DNA of 64,000 bases from Solimonas variicoloris DSM 15731. Its GTDB lineage: Bacteria; Pseudomonadota; Gammaproteobacteria; Nevskiales; Nevskiaceae. A program made the translations under genes and the position numbers. Under the pieces are notes generated by a model that had not been told where the DNA came from, did not search any database, and was given only the letters and a program-made list of their open reading frames with translations. The stretch covers positions 59,058 to 123,057 of the forward strand of contig NZ_KB907935.1 of assembly GCF_000382285.1 (NCBI RefSeq), written 5' to 3'. Numbering within the stretch: position 1 is the first letter of the stretch; every line of letters begins with the position of its first letter. Of the stretch, positions 7,657 through 18,933 are shown one piece after another.

Positions 7657-9795
7657 TCAGGGCTTCCAGGCGATGCCGAAGCCCGCGAGCACGGTGAAGC
7701 CCGGCCCTGGCTCGTAGTAGCGGCCGTTGCCGTCGTTGACGATCACCGAGCCGACGTAGTCGCGGTCGAACAGGTTGTCGAGCTGGACGAAGGTCCGCAG
7801 GCGCAGCGCCGGCAGATCGAAGACGTAGCCGCCGTCGAGTCCGACGATTGCGTACGAGGGCGCGGATTCGCTGTTGCGGTCGTCGACGGCGACGCGGCTC
7901 AGGTAGCGCGCGTCGAGGCCGGCGTGCCAGCCGCGCTCGCCGCCCCAGCCGAGGCGCGCGTAGAGATTCGATTCCGGAATGCCGGGAATGCGCGCGCCGG
8001 CCGGGATGGTCGTGTTGAGCGCGGTGCACGGCGTGCCGGAGCAGGCCTGGTAGTCCTCGCGCACGCGCGCGTTCAGCAGCGTGTAGGCGAGGTCCAAGCG
8101 CCAGCGCCCGGCGAAGCGGCTCGACAGCTGCGCCTCGGCGCCCTGGCGTCGCGTGCGGCCGGCGTTGCCGTAGGCGGTGCGGCCGCCGCTGTTGCTGAGC
8201 ACGACCAGCTCGTCCTGCGTCTCGGTGTCGAACACGGCGAGCTGCGCCTGCGTCTGTGCGCCGAGCTTGAACTTGGCGCCGAGTTCGGCGTTGTCGCTGC
8301 GCGCGGGCTTGAGCGCGAAGTTGAGTCCGGCCTCGGCGGGCGTCGTCGCCGGCTCGATCGGACGGTAGGCGAGCTCGGCGAAGGTCGGCGTCTCGAAGCC
8401 GCGGCCGTACGAGCCGTACAGATGCACGCGCTCGCTGGCACGGAACAGCAGTCCGGCGACCGGCGTGACCGCCGCATAGTCCTTGCTGCCGCTGTCGTCC
8501 GGATTGCCGCTGGCGATGTAGCGGTCCTCGGACTTGAAGGCGACGCGGCTGTTGCGCAGGCCGGCGCTGACGTCCCAGCGTTCGGCGAAGCGCCAGTTCG
8601 CCTGCAGGTATTGATCGAAGTTCCAGACCGTGTTGATCTCGTTGCGGCGCAGGCGACCTTTCACGCCGAGTTCGCTGCCGACGAAGTTCTCGTAACCCTG
8701 GCGATGCTGGCGCAGATCGTCCCAAGCGAGGCCGGCGACCAGCGTCCACGGCCGTTCGGGGCTGCCGCCGCGCCAGCGCCAGCGGGCCTCGGCGCCGCCG
8801 TAGTCGGTCGACAGATCGACCACGCCGCCGGCGTGCCCGGCGTTGTTGGTCTGCGTGACGACCGGGATCGCCAGGAACTGCTCGACGCCGCGGCCGCCGG
8901 CGTAGGCCATCAGCTCCAGGCTCTGTGCGTCGCTGAAACGGTGTTCCCAGATCGCGCCGCCCTGCGTCTGGTCGACGTGCTTGCGCGTGTCGTACTGCAG
9001 CGCCTGCGGCGCCGCCTGCGCCGGGTTCTGCTCGAACTGGGCGCGCGTCAGGCCGAGCGGATCGAGCGCTTCGGGCGAAGCGAAGGCATTGAGCACGAGG
9101 GTGACGCGGTCGCGTTCGCTGGCGTGCAGATTCAGCTTGCCGTTGAACGAGCGGCGCTCGGCGGCGCTGTGGTCGCGAAAGCCCTCGGTCTCGAAGTTCG
9201 AAAACGCGAGGTTGTAGTCGGCGGCGCCGAACGTGCCGCTGGCGCCGAGGCTTTCGCGATAGCTGTCGAAGCTGCCGCCGGCGAAGCCGCCGTAGACGGT
9301 CGGCGTGCCGCCGTCGGCGGTGAACAGCTGGATGACGCCGCCGGACGAGTTGCCGTACAGCGCCGAGAACGGGCCGCGCAGCACCTCGACGCGGCCGGCG
9401 CTGGCGAGGTTGAAGTGCGAGATCTGGCCCTGGCCGTCCGGCTGCGTCGCCGGAATGCCGTCGACATAGAGCCGCACGCCGCGGATGCCGAACGCCGAGC
9501 GCGTTCCGAAACCGCGGATCGACAGCTGCGTGTCCTGCGCGTAGTTCTGGCGATCGCGCGCGAGCAGGCCGGGAATGTCGGCGAGTCCTTCCGACAGATT
9601 GACCGCGAGCGTGTCGTCGCGGAAACGGCTGCCGTCGATGACGTCGATCGAGGCCGGCACGTCGAAGGCGGCCAGCGGCGCGCGCGTCGCGGTGACGACG
9701 ACGGTTTCGATGTCGCCGGCCTCGGGGGCGGCGGTCGCGTCGAGGCTGCAGGCCAGCGCCAGCGCGCCAGCCGTCAGGCCGGAAGCAATACGCAT
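7657..9795 (-). CDS. TonB-dependent outer-membrane receptor
   Basis: A 712-residue receptor with a signal peptide (MRIASGLTAGALALACSLDATA) and a TonB-box-like stretch ETVVVTATR. The plug domain (about 45-160) contains DIPGLLARDRQN, LSIRGFGTRSAFGIRGVRLYVDGIP and RVEVLRGPFSALYGNSSGGVI. A long beta barrel follows, with VDQLDNLFDRDY-type turns, ending in WKP. It imports iron chelates or another large substrate using TonB energy. Similarity is closest to the FecA/FepA class; the ligand cannot be read. The start is ATG 9795 or the GTG just before it; GGAGGA precedes both. No Fur box or partner gene was noted. Confidence 0.93.
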   Translation of the reverse strand: MRIASGLTAGALALACSLDATAAPEAGDIETVVVTATRAPLAAFDVPASIDVIDGSRFRDDTLAVNLSEGLADIPGLLARDRQNYAQDTQLSIRGFGTRSAFGIRGVRLYVDGIPATQPDGQGQISHFNLASAGRVEVLRGPFSALYGNSSGGVIQLFTADGGTPTVYGGFAGGSFDSYRESLGASGTFGAADYNLAFSNFETEGFRDHSAAERRSFNGKLNLHASERDRVTLVLNAFASPEALDPLGLTRAQFEQNPAQAAPQALQYDTRKHVDQTQGGAIWEHRFSDAQSLELMAYAGGRGVEQFLAIPVVTQTNNAGHAGGVVDLSTDYGGAEARWRWRGGSPERPWTLVAGLAWDDLRQHRQGYENFVGSELGVKGRLRRNEINTVWNFDQYLQANWRFAERWDVSAGLRNSRVAFKSEDRYIASGNPDDSGSKDYAAVTPVAGLLFRASERVHLYGSYGRGFETPTFAELAYRPIEPATTPAEAGLNFALKPARSDNAELGAKFKLGAQTQAQLAVFDTETQDELVVLSNSGGRTAYGNAGRTRRQGAEAQLSSRFAGRWRLDLAYTLLNARVREDYQACSGTPCTALNTTIPAGARIPGIPESNLYARLGWGGERGWHAGLDARYLSRVAVDDRNSESAPSYAIVGLDGGYVFDLPALRLRTFVQLDNLFDRDYVGSVIVNDGNGRYYEPGPGFTVLAGFGIAWKP

Positions 9796-9918
9796 CACGA
9801 GAAAATCCTCCGCTGCGCACGCGCCGGGCCGGCGGTCCGCTGGTTCTTGTGTTCGGAGCGGTCGATTCTCGGCGCGCGGCGCCGCTGCCGCAAGCCGTGC
9901 GCCCCGGCGCGCGGCGGG

Positions 9919-10821
9919 TTATTCGCCTTCCGGGCGGTGCACGCGCTTGTCGCGCAGCGTCTGCTTGCCGCGCTCGAGACGCTTGAGCAGCGCCGGGCCG
10001 AGTGCGAGCGCGGTGCCGACCGCGAGCACGTCGAGGATCGCCAGATGGGCGATGCGCGAGATCATCGGCGTGTAGACGTCGGGGTCCTCGGCGACGTCGG
10101 CGGCGAGCGTGACGGTCGCCAGTTGCGCGAGCGGCGAGCCGCTGGCGGTGATGGCGATGACGCCGGCGCCCGATTCGCGCGCGATCTCGACGGCAGCCAG
10201 CATGTCGGTGGTGCGGCCGGTCGCCGAGATCGCCACGACCACGTCGCCGCGGCCGAGCACGGTCGCCGCCATCAGCATCGTGTGCGTGTCGATGTACGCG
10301 ACGCAGGGCGTGCCGTAGCGGAAGAACTTGTGCTGGCCGTCGAGCGCGACGATGCCGGAGTTGCCGATGCCGTAGAAATCGAGACGCCGTGCCTTGGCGA
10401 GCAGCTTGACGGCACGGGCCAGCTCGCCGCCGTCGAGATGATTGCGGACGTCGAGCAGGGCGCCGATCGTGCGATCGAAGACCTTCGGTGCGACCAGCTC
10501 CAGGCTGTCGTCCGGGCCGACGTCCTGATGCACGAAAGGCACGCCCGAGGCGAGGCTCTGCGCGAGACGCAGCTTGAACTCGCGGTAGCCGGAGAAGCCG
10601 AGCGCGGCGGCGAAGCGCGCGACCGTCGGCTGGCTGACACCGGCGCGATGCGCGAGCTCGGCGATCGACAGATGCAGCACCTCGCCGGGCTGCGCGAGCA
10701 CGAATGCGGCGACCGCGCGTTCGGACTTGCGCAGCGTTTCGCGGGTCGCCGCGATGCGGGCGAGCAGCGAGCTCTGCAGGTGCTCGCCGACGGCGGCGCT
10801 GAAGCGGGGCGGTGTCTTCAT
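9919..10821 (-). CDS. hexR: HexR, RpiR-family repressor of hexose catabolism
   Basis: A 300-residue regulator. The N-terminal RpiR helix-turn-helix (LSIAELAHRAGVSQPTVARFAAALGFSGYREFKLRL, about 50-85) is followed by a SIS sugar-phosphate-binding domain (about 130-265; YGIGNSGIVALDGQHKFFRYG and VVAISATGRTTDMLAAVEIA). In Pseudomonas and Shewanella HexR represses zwf, edd and related genes and is released by 2-keto-3-deoxy-6-phosphogluconate. Its ATG overlaps the pgl stop (ATGA), so it is the last gene of a zwf-pgl-hexR operon and would repress itself through the boxes at 13077 and 13219. Confidence 0.93.
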   Translation of the reverse strand: MKTPPRFSAAVGEHLQSSLLARIAATRETLRKSERAVAAFVLAQPGEVLHLSIAELAHRAGVSQPTVARFAAALGFSGYREFKLRLAQSLASGVPFVHQDVGPDDSLELVAPKVFDRTIGALLDVRNHLDGGELARAVKLLAKARRLDFYGIGNSGIVALDGQHKFFRYGTPCVAYIDTHTMLMAATVLGRGDVVVAISATGRTTDMLAAVEIARESGAGVIAITASGSPLAQLATVTLAADVAEDPDVYTPMISRIAHLAILDVLAVGTALALGPALLKRLERGKQTLRDKRVHRPEGE

Positions 10822-11543
10822 GGGTTGTAGAACAGCTGCAGCGGCGGCACCGGCTGGTGCACGAACGCGGCGATCGGCGCCGCCGCCTCGGCGCCCTGCG
10901 CCGCGGCTTCGAGCACGGCGCGCTTGCGCTCGCCCTGGATCGCGAGGATCAGGCAGCGCGTGCCGAGCAGCGCGCGTCGCGTCAGCGTCAGGCGCGCGTG
11001 CGCGGCGGTCGTCGGGTAGGTCGCGACCACGCTGCGCTGCGTCTGCGGATCGAGGCCGGCTGCGGTGCCGCGCGCCTGCGGGAACAGCGAGGCGGTATGG
11101 CCGTCGTCGCCCATGCCGAGCACGACGACATCGAACGGTCGCGGCCACTGCGCGACGCGCGCGTCGGCTGCGTCGGCCGCGGCCTGCGCATCGAGCGGCG
11201 CCGCATACAGCGGCTGGAAGTCGGCGCACGCCGCGAGGTTCTGCAGCAGATGCGCACGCACCGTGCGGGCATTGCTGTCTTCGCTGTCGGCGGCGACGCA
11301 GCGCTCGTCGACGAGGCCGACGCGCACGCGCGCCCAGTCGAGCGGCTGCCGCGACAGCGCGGCGAAGAACGGCAGCGGACTGCGGCCGCCGGAGACCAGC
11401 AGCTGCGCCGGCTGGCGGGCGGCGAGCGCGTCGCGCAGCGCGTCGGCGACGAAGCCGGCGAGCGCCCGTGCCGCGGCGTCGGCGTCGGGCAGCAGATGCT
11501 GGACGACCGTGGCGGGCAGGGCGAGCGCTTGCGGTTCCGGCAC
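10818..11543 (-). CDS. pgl: 6-phosphogluconolactonase
   Basis: A 241-residue protein of the DevB/Pgl (NagB-like) family, with LLVSGGRSPLPFFAAL (phosphate-binding loop), VGLVDERCVAADSEDSN and VVLGMGDDGHTASLFP. It hydrolyses 6-phosphogluconolactone to 6-phosphogluconate between Zwf and Edd. The start is GTG, four bases after the zwf stop; its TGA overlaps the hexR ATG. Length matches the bacterial family. It is cytoplasmic and cotranscribed with zwf and hexR. Confidence 0.95.
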   Translation of the reverse strand: MPEPQALALPATVVQHLLPDADAAARALAGFVADALRDALAARQPAQLLVSGGRSPLPFFAALSRQPLDWARVRVGLVDERCVAADSEDSNARTVRAHLLQNLAACADFQPLYAAPLDAQAAADAADARVAQWPRPFDVVVLGMGDDGHTASLFPQARGTAAGLDPQTQRSVVATYPTTAAHARLTLTRRALLGTRCLILAIQGERKRAVLEAAAQGAEAAAPIAAFVHQPVPPLQLFYNP

Positions 11544-11547
11544 GGCC

Positions 11548-13008
11548 TCAGCTCTCCTCGTGCCAGGCCAGGCCGTCGCGCGCGATCAGGGCGCTCGCGG
11601 CGGTCGGTCCCCAGGTGCCGGCCGGATACGAGCGCGGCGGCTGGCCGCTGCGTTCCCAGGCGTTCATGATCGGCTCGACCCACTGCCAGGCCGCGTCCTG
11701 CTCGTCGCGGCGCATGAACAGAGTCAGCCGGCCCTCGATGACGTCGACGATCAGACGTTCGTACGCGTCCCATTGCCGCGTGCGATAGGTCTCGGCGAGC
11801 GCGACGTCGAGGAAGATCGGCTGGATGTCCATGCTCTGGCCGGGAATCTTCGCCATCAGGTCGAGGCGCAGGCCCTCGTTCGGCTGCAGGCTGATGACCA
11901 GGCGGTTGACCGGCTCGCCGCAGGTGGCACGCAGGATCGGGTGCGGCACGCCGCGGAAAGTGATGACGATCTCGGCGAGGCGCTGCTGCATGCGCTTGCC
12001 GGTGCGCAGATAGAACGGCACGCCGGCCCAGCGCCAGTTGTTGAGCTCGGCCTTGATCGCGACGAAGGTTTCGGTGCGGCTCGACGCCGGGATGCCGTCT
12101 TCCTCCAGATAGCCGGGCACCGGCTTGTTGCCGATCGCGCCGGCGCGATACTGGCCGCGCACGGTGCGGCTCGCCACTTCGTCGACGCCGAACGGACGCA
12201 GCGCACGCAGTACCTTGAGCTTTTCGTCGCGGACCATGTCGGCATCGATGCTCGCCGGCGGTTCCATCGCGACGATGCAGAGCAGCTGCAGCAGGTGGTT
12301 CTGCACCATGTCGCGCAGCGCGCCGGTCGAGTCGTAGAACTCGCCGCGGCCTTCGACGCCGACCGTCTCGGCGATCGTGATCTGCACGTCGCGGACCCAG
12401 CTGCGGTTCCACAGGGGTTCGAACAGCACGTTGCCGAAGCGCAGCGCGATCAGGTTCTGGACCGTTTCCTTGCCGAGGTAATGGTCGATGCGGAAGATCT
12501 GCTGTTCGGCGAACACGCGGCCGACGTCGTCGTTGATCGCGCGCGCCGAGGCGAGGTCGCGGCCGAGCGGCTTCTCGAGCACGACGCGGCTCAGCGGTGT
12601 CACCAGTCCGGCGGCGCCGAGATTCGCCGAAATGCCGGCGAACAGGCTCGGCGCGGTCGCCAGATAGAACACGCGGGTGCGCTGCTCGCAGCCCTTGAGC
12701 CGCTCGGCGAGCGCCGCGTAGTCGCCCGGCTGCTGCGCATCGAGGCGCACGTAGTCGAGGCAGGTCGCGAACGCGGCCCAGGCTTCGTCGCTGAAGTCCT
12801 TGGCGGCGACATGCCGGCGGCAGTGTTCGAGCGCGAGCGCGACGTAGGCCTCGCGCGTCATCGCCTGACGGCCGATGCCGAGCACGCGCCAGCCTTCGGT
12901 GCTTTCACTGTCGCGATGCCGGTAGTAGAGCGCCGGCAGCAGCTTGCGCATCGCCAGGTCGCCACTGCCGCCGAAGAGGATGAAATCGAACGCGCCGAGT
13001 ACTGCCAT
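11548..13008 (-). CDS. zwf: Glucose-6-phosphate 1-dehydrogenase
   Basis: A 486-residue protein with the N-terminal nucleotide-binding motif FGGSGDLAMRKLLPALY, the active-site signature RIDHYLGKETVQNL near residues 180-193, and VVLEKPLGRDL. It oxidises glucose-6-phosphate to 6-phosphogluconolactone with NAD(P)+, the entry step to the Entner-Doudoroff and pentose-phosphate routes. It is first in zwf-pgl-hexR and divergent from edd-eda. A HexR-type box at 13077-13091 lies 69 bases before its start. Confidence 0.97.
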   Translation of the reverse strand: MAVLGAFDFILFGGSGDLAMRKLLPALYYRHRDSESTEGWRVLGIGRQAMTREAYVALALEHCRRHVAAKDFSDEAWAAFATCLDYVRLDAQQPGDYAALAERLKGCEQRTRVFYLATAPSLFAGISANLGAAGLVTPLSRVVLEKPLGRDLASARAINDDVGRVFAEQQIFRIDHYLGKETVQNLIALRFGNVLFEPLWNRSWVRDVQITIAETVGVEGRGEFYDSTGALRDMVQNHLLQLLCIVAMEPPASIDADMVRDEKLKVLRALRPFGVDEVASRTVRGQYRAGAIGNKPVPGYLEEDGIPASSRTETFVAIKAELNNWRWAGVPFYLRTGKRMQQRLAEIVITFRGVPHPILRATCGEPVNRLVISLQPNEGLRLDLMAKIPGQSMDIQPIFLDVALAETYRTRQWDAYERLIVDVIEGRLTLFMRRDEQDAAWQWVEPIMNAWERSGQPPRSYPAGTWGPTAASALIARDGLAWHEES

Positions 13009-13076
13009 CGCTGTCGCGCCTGCGGGAGGCGGCTCCGTCTCGAGGCCGCGCCGGGCGGCCGGGGTGATCGTGATTT

Positions 13077-13091
13077 TGTATTAATACTACA
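13077..13091. promoter_or_regulatory. HexR-type operator, zwf side
   Basis: TGTATTAATACTACA, i.e. TGTA-N7-TACA, closely resembling the HexR consensus described in gammaproteobacteria (TGTARTWAAATTACA-like). It lies 69 bases upstream of zwf in the divergent zwf/edd gap. Confidence 0.7.
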
Positions 13092-13218
13092 GAAACGGCC
13101 GGTCGGCGAGAAGTTCCGCCGCCGGCGTTCACGCCGGGGTCACGGACCTTTCATCGCAAATTCACAAGGGAAAAGTCCTTCTGCGGTATCCGGCGCATGG
13201 CCCGTGCCCGACAAGTCT

Positions 13219-13233
13219 TGTAGTATTCATACA
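13219..13233. promoter_or_regulatory. HexR-type operator, edd side
   Basis: TGTAGTATTCATACA (TGTA-N7-TACA), framed by TTGT...ACAA, 49 bases upstream of edd. With the box at 13077 it forms a pair, one near each divergent promoter. Confidence 0.7.
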
Positions 13234-13281
13234 AATCGGGCATGAAGAATGCGGTCCGCACCGCTGCGACGAGGAAACACC

Positions 13282-15141
<1,860 letters not shown>

Positions 15142-15167
15142 CGCGCCGCTTCCTCAGGGAAAAACAG

Positions 15168-15806
15168 ATGAACAAGCAGGCGACGATCGCCGAAGTGATG
15201 GGTGCCGGGCCGGTGATGCCGGTGATCGTGATCGACCGGCTGGAATCGGCGGTGCCGCTGGCGCGCGCGCTGGTCGACGGCGGCGTGTGCGTGCTGGAGG
15301 TGACGCTGCGCACGCCGGTTGCGCTGGCGGCGATTCGCGCGATCGCCGCGGCGGTCCCGGAAGCCATCGTCGGCGCCGGCACGATCCTCAACGAGCAGGA
15401 CCTCGCCGCCGCGCAGGCGGCCGGGGCGCGCTTCGGCGTCAGCCCCGGCGCGACGCCGTCGCTGCTGCGCGCGGTCCGCGCTGGTGGCCTGCCGTTCCTG
15501 CCGGGCGTGATGACGCCGTCGGATATCGTCGCCGCGCTCGGCGAGGGTTTCTCCGCGGTGAAGTTCTTCCCGGCCGTGCCGGCCGGCGGCGTCGAGATGC
15601 TGAAGGCTTTCGCCGGGCCGTTCCCGCAGCTGCGCTTCTGCCCGACCGGCGGCATCAGCGCCGCCAACGCGCGCGACTTCCTGGCGCTGCCGAACGTCGA
15701 CTGCATCGGCGGCTCGTGGCTGGCGCCGAAGGCGCGGGTCGAGGCCGGCGACTGGGCGGCGATCACGGCGCTGGCACGCGAGGCCGCGATGCTCCGCAGT
15801 ACCTGA
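15168..15806 (+). CDS. eda: KDPG aldolase (2-dehydro-3-deoxyphosphogluconate aldolase)
   Basis: A 212-residue class I aldolase with VLEVTLRTP (catalytic Glu), VGAGTILNEQDL, PGVMTPSDIVAAL and AVKFFPAVPAGG, where the lysine forms the Schiff base, and a phosphate loop PTGGIS. It splits KDPG into pyruvate and glyceraldehyde-3-phosphate, completing the Entner-Doudoroff route begun by zwf, pgl and edd. The start is the ATG at 15168 with AGGGA upstream. Confidence 0.96.
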   Translation: MNKQATIAEVMGAGPVMPVIVIDRLESAVPLARALVDGGVCVLEVTLRTPVALAAIRAIAAAVPEAIVGAGTILNEQDLAAAQAAGARFGVSPGATPSLLRAVRAGGLPFLPGVMTPSDIVAALGEGFSAVKFFPAVPAGGVEMLKAFAGPFPQLRFCPTGGISAANARDFLALPNVDCIGGSWLAPKARVEAGDWAAITALAREAAMLRST

Positions 15807-15844
15807 GCGGGTGCGGCGTCGCCGATGCGCGGAGGCGCAGCTGC

Positions 15845-16912
15845 TCAGCGTTCCAGCGCGGTCTGCAGCGCGTTGCCGTAGCCGACGACCAGCACCGACA
15901 GCAGGATGACGGCGATGCCGAGCAGCACGGTCGCCAGCGTGGCACGACTGCTGCCCTTCCACTCGCGCAGCAGCAGGCCCCAGATGTTGGCAATGACGAT
16001 GATGAACGCCATGTGCAGGATCCATGAGCTGGCGCCGTTGCTCAGCTTGCTGGCGCCCATGCCGTAGAAGAAGAACTGCAGGAACCAGATCGTCCCGGCC
16101 AGCGCCGAGAACGTGTAATTGGCGGCGAGCGGCGCATCGCGCCGCGCGTAGTCGCGCCAGCTGCGATTGCGCAGATTGAGCAGTACGCACCAGATGAGAT
16201 TGCTCGTCAGCCCGCCCCAGAGCAGGACGACGAAGACGACGTTGTTCTGGAACAGCGGATTGGCGCCGCCGGCGACCGCGGCGCGGGCCATCGCCTGGCC
16301 GGCTTCGATGCCGAAGTTGAAGCACGCCGACAGCACGCCGGAGACGATCGCGACGGCGAGGCCGAGCGCGAGATTGAACTCGCCGATGCTGGCCTTCCTG
16401 TCGGCTTCGGGCTGCGAGCTTTCCTTCATCATGCCGGCCTTGCCGCAGATCGCGATGCCGGCCAGGCAGACGCCCACGCCGGCGAGCACCCAGCGGCCGC
16501 CGGCCGTATGCAGCATGTGCGTGAAGGTCTCGCCGTCGACGCCGGCGAGATCGCGGAAGATCGGCGGGATCAGCGCCCCGAACGCCGAGCACAGGCCGAG
16601 CACGACCGACATGCCGAGCGACAGGCCGAGGTAGCGCATCGTCAGACCGAAGGTCAGGCCGCCGATGCCCCAGAGCACGCCAAGCAGATAGGTCCAGAAC
16701 AGCGTCGCGGCGGACGTCGCGGCGATGATCGCAGCGAAGCCGTCGATCGTCAGCCAGGCCGCGAGCCAGGGCACGATCAGCCACGAGCAGAGACCGCCGA
16801 CGATCCAGTAGCTCTCCCAGGCCCAGCCGCGCACCTTCTTGTACGGCAGGTAGAAGCTGCCGGACGCGAAACCGCCGACGAAGTGATAGAACACGCCCAG
16901 CAGAACTTCCAC
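15845..16912 (-). CDS. rhaT: L-rhamnose/proton symporter
   Basis: A 355-residue inner-membrane protein with about ten hydrophobic segments, starting (GTG, with GAGGAG upstream) VLLGVFYHFVGGFASGSFYLPYKKVRGWAWES as in RhaT. Matching family segments include TYLLGVLWGIGGLTFGLTMRYLG and the C-terminal FFYGMGASKLSNGASSWILHMAF. It should import L-rhamnose with a proton. It is the last gene of a minus-strand operon whose other products degrade L-rhamnose, which fixes the substrate better than homology alone. It converges on eda. Confidence 0.93.
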   Translation of the reverse strand: MEVLLGVFYHFVGGFASGSFYLPYKKVRGWAWESYWIVGGLCSWLIVPWLAAWLTIDGFAAIIAATSAATLFWTYLLGVLWGIGGLTFGLTMRYLGLSLGMSVVLGLCSAFGALIPPIFRDLAGVDGETFTHMLHTAGGRWVLAGVGVCLAGIAICGKAGMMKESSQPEADRKASIGEFNLALGLAVAIVSGVLSACFNFGIEAGQAMARAAVAGGANPLFQNNVVFVVLLWGGLTSNLIWCVLLNLRNRSWRDYARRDAPLAANYTFSALAGTIWFLQFFFYGMGASKLSNGASSWILHMAFIIVIANIWGLLLREWKGSSRATLATVLLGIAVILLSVLVVGYGNALQTALER

Positions 16913-17018
16913 GAGTCGCTCCTCTCAGCTGACGATGCGGGCGTGCGATACGTGGTCGCGCGCCTCGGGTGATGCGTGAGGGGCGGTCGCCGCCGGAGCG
17001 CCGGCGCCGGACCGCTCC

Positions 17019-17894
17019 CTAGATCCGGTAACAGCGTTCGGCGTTGCCGACGAACAGCGCCGCGTGTTCGCTGGCCGAAGCGCCGGCGACGATCTCGGCA
17101 TAGGCGTGCCACAGCGCGCCGTAGCTCGAATGCAGGCCGTCGATCGGAAAGTTCGAAGCGAACAGACAGCGCGACGCGCCGAAGGCTTCGATCGTTTCGA
17201 GCACGTACGGCCGGAGGCTGGCGGAGGTCCAGTGATGGTCGAACATCGCCAGGCCGCTGATCTTGGCGACCACGTTCTCGCATGCGGCGAGCCGGCGCAG
17301 TCCTTCGCGCCATTCGCGCTGGCCGGCGCGGTCGCGGTCGACGCACATGCCGGCGTGGTCGAGGATGAACAGCGTGTCGGGGTGGCCGGCGGCGACGTCG
17401 GCGGCGAGCGTGGCCTGTGACGGATAGATCTGCAGGTCGAACGACAATCCGTATCGCGCCAGCAGGCGCAGGTTGGCGCGCCACTGCGGCTCGTTCAGGT
17501 AGTGGCGGCCGACGTAGTCGTAGCGCGGGTCGGCGTGCACGTTGAGAATCTGGCGGATGCCGCGCAGGTTCGGCGTTTCGGCAAGTGCGGCGAGCTGCGT
17601 GGCGGCGTCGTCCCGCGACAGATCGAGCATTGCGACGATGCCCTGCGGATAGCCGTCGCGCGCGGCCAGCGACTGCAGCCAGCGCGTCTCCGCCAGTGCG
17701 TCGCTAGGATTGGCTTCGACGTTGACGATCTTGAGGACTTCGATGTCGCCGGCGCCGGCCAGCAGTTCGCGGTCGGTATAGCGACGCGGCAGCTTGCGGT
17801 TGTCACCGGAGTAGGCCTCGCCGGCCGGCATCAGCCACGGCAGCGGCACGACCTCGAGATCCCAGAGATGGACGTGCGGATCGACGACTTTCAC
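17019..17894 (-). CDS. L-rhamnono-1,4-lactonase (amidohydrolase family)
   Basis: A 291-residue amidohydrolase-2 family protein. The GTG at 17894 has GGAG five bases upstream and gives the canonical beginning VKVVDPHVHLWDLEV with the HxH metal motif. LFILDHAGMCVDRD, NVVAKISGLAMFD and CLFASNFPIDGLHSSYG are the later conserved stretches. Proteins of this family open sugar lactones such as L-fucono- and L-rhamnono-lactone. In this operon, beside an L-rhamnose dehydrogenase and L-rhamnonate dehydratase, rhamnonolactone is the expected substrate. This assignment is by context. Confidence 0.85.
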   Translation of the reverse strand: MKVVDPHVHLWDLEVVPLPWLMPAGEAYSGDNRKLPRRYTDRELLAGAGDIEVLKIVNVEANPSDALAETRWLQSLAARDGYPQGIVAMLDLSRDDAATQLAALAETPNLRGIRQILNVHADPRYDYVGRHYLNEPQWRANLRLLARYGLSFDLQIYPSQATLAADVAAGHPDTLFILDHAGMCVDRDRAGQREWREGLRRLAACENVVAKISGLAMFDHHWTSASLRPYVLETIEAFGASRCLFASNFPIDGLHSSYGALWHAYAEIVAGASASEHAALFVGNAERCYRI

Positions 17895-18080
17895 GACGGC
17901 TCCGGGCGGCGGCTCAGTGCAGACGGGCCATCGGCCGCGATGACCGCTGCGCCGGCCGAAGATCGGGATGCGTGAGCGGCGGCGCGCACCGCCTTCCATC
18001 GTCGCGGCGCCGGAGCCGCGCGCCAGTGTCGGCTCGTTCGGGTGTCACACACACGGCACGGATGCGATCCATCGCGGTGT

Positions 18081-18872
18081 TCACTGCAGATTGACGAACA
18101 GGCCGCCGTCGACCAGCAGCGCGGCGCCGTTGACGTAGGCCGCCATCTCGGAGGCGAGGAAGACGACGACGTTGGCGATGTCGAGCGGCTGGCCGAGTCG
18201 GCCGAGCGGAATGCGTCCCTTCATGTACGCGAGCTTCTCCGGCGACGAAAGATCATCGGCGTTGAGGTCGGTCGCGATCGTTCCGGGCAGCACCGAGTTG
18301 CAGCGGATGCCGTATGGGCCGAGCGCGATTGCGCAGGACTGCATCAGCGAATGGAGGCCGGCCTTGGTCGGCGTGTAATGCGCCTGCAGGCCGCCGCCGA
18401 CCAGCGCACTGATCGAGCTGGTCGCGACGATCGCCCCGCCGTGGCCCTGTTCCTTCATCTGCCGCGCGACCGCCTGCGTGACGTAGAAAGCGCCGTGCAG
18501 ATTGATCTCCATCGTGCGCCGGAACGTTTCGAGCGGAATGTCGAGGAAGGCGTGGAACGGACAGATGCCGGCATTGGCGGCGAGCACATCGATCTTGCCG
18601 AAGGCCTGTACCGCCGCCGCGACCAGCTGTGCGCCGGTGGCCGGATCGGCGACGTCGCCTTCGAGCACGACGACGCGACCGCCGAGGGCCTCGATTTCGT
18701 CGACGACGCTGTCGACCGCCGATTTCCGGCCGTAGCCGGCGTCATTGTCGCGGTAGTAGTTGAGGGCGACGTCGGCGCCATGGCGCGCCGCTTCGACGGC
18801 GATCGCGCGGCCGATGCCGCGTGATCCGCCGGTCACGACGACCGATTTGTTCTCGAGCAGTTTCACCAGCAT
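18081..18872 (-). CDS. L-rhamnose 1-dehydrogenase (short-chain dehydrogenase)
   Basis: A 263-residue classical SDR with VVVTGGSRGIGRAI (cofactor loop), ANAGI, the catalytic S-Y-K (TSSIS; YTPTKAG) and a C-terminal DGGLF. It is predicted to oxidise L-rhamnose to L-rhamnono-lactone with NAD(P)+; fungal and Sphingomonas LRA1 are the reference enzymes. The ATG sits directly against GGAGGAG; a GTG two codons later (18866) would have better spacing, so the first two residues are uncertain. It is fourth in the rhamnose operon. Confidence 0.85.
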   Translation of the reverse strand: MLVKLLENKSVVVTGGSRGIGRAIAVEAARHGADVALNYYRDNDAGYGRKSAVDSVVDEIEALGGRVVVLEGDVADPATGAQLVAAAVQAFGKIDVLAANAGICPFHAFLDIPLETFRRTMEINLHGAFYVTQAVARQMKEQGHGGAIVATSSISALVGGGLQAHYTPTKAGLHSLMQSCAIALGPYGIRCNSVLPGTIATDLNADDLSSPEKLAYMKGRIPLGRLGQPLDIANVVVFLASEMAAYVNGAALLVDGGLFVNLQ

Positions 18873-18933
18873 CTCCTCCGTGGTCCCCGTCTGATCTGCG
18901 TGCCGCGGGGTCAGGTCTGCGCCTTGCGCGCGC

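Noticed and set aside
7642..10830. Long plus-strand frame across the TonB receptor and hexR
   Set aside because: Antisense to two well-supported genes, with no domain or ribosome site; a product of third-position GC.
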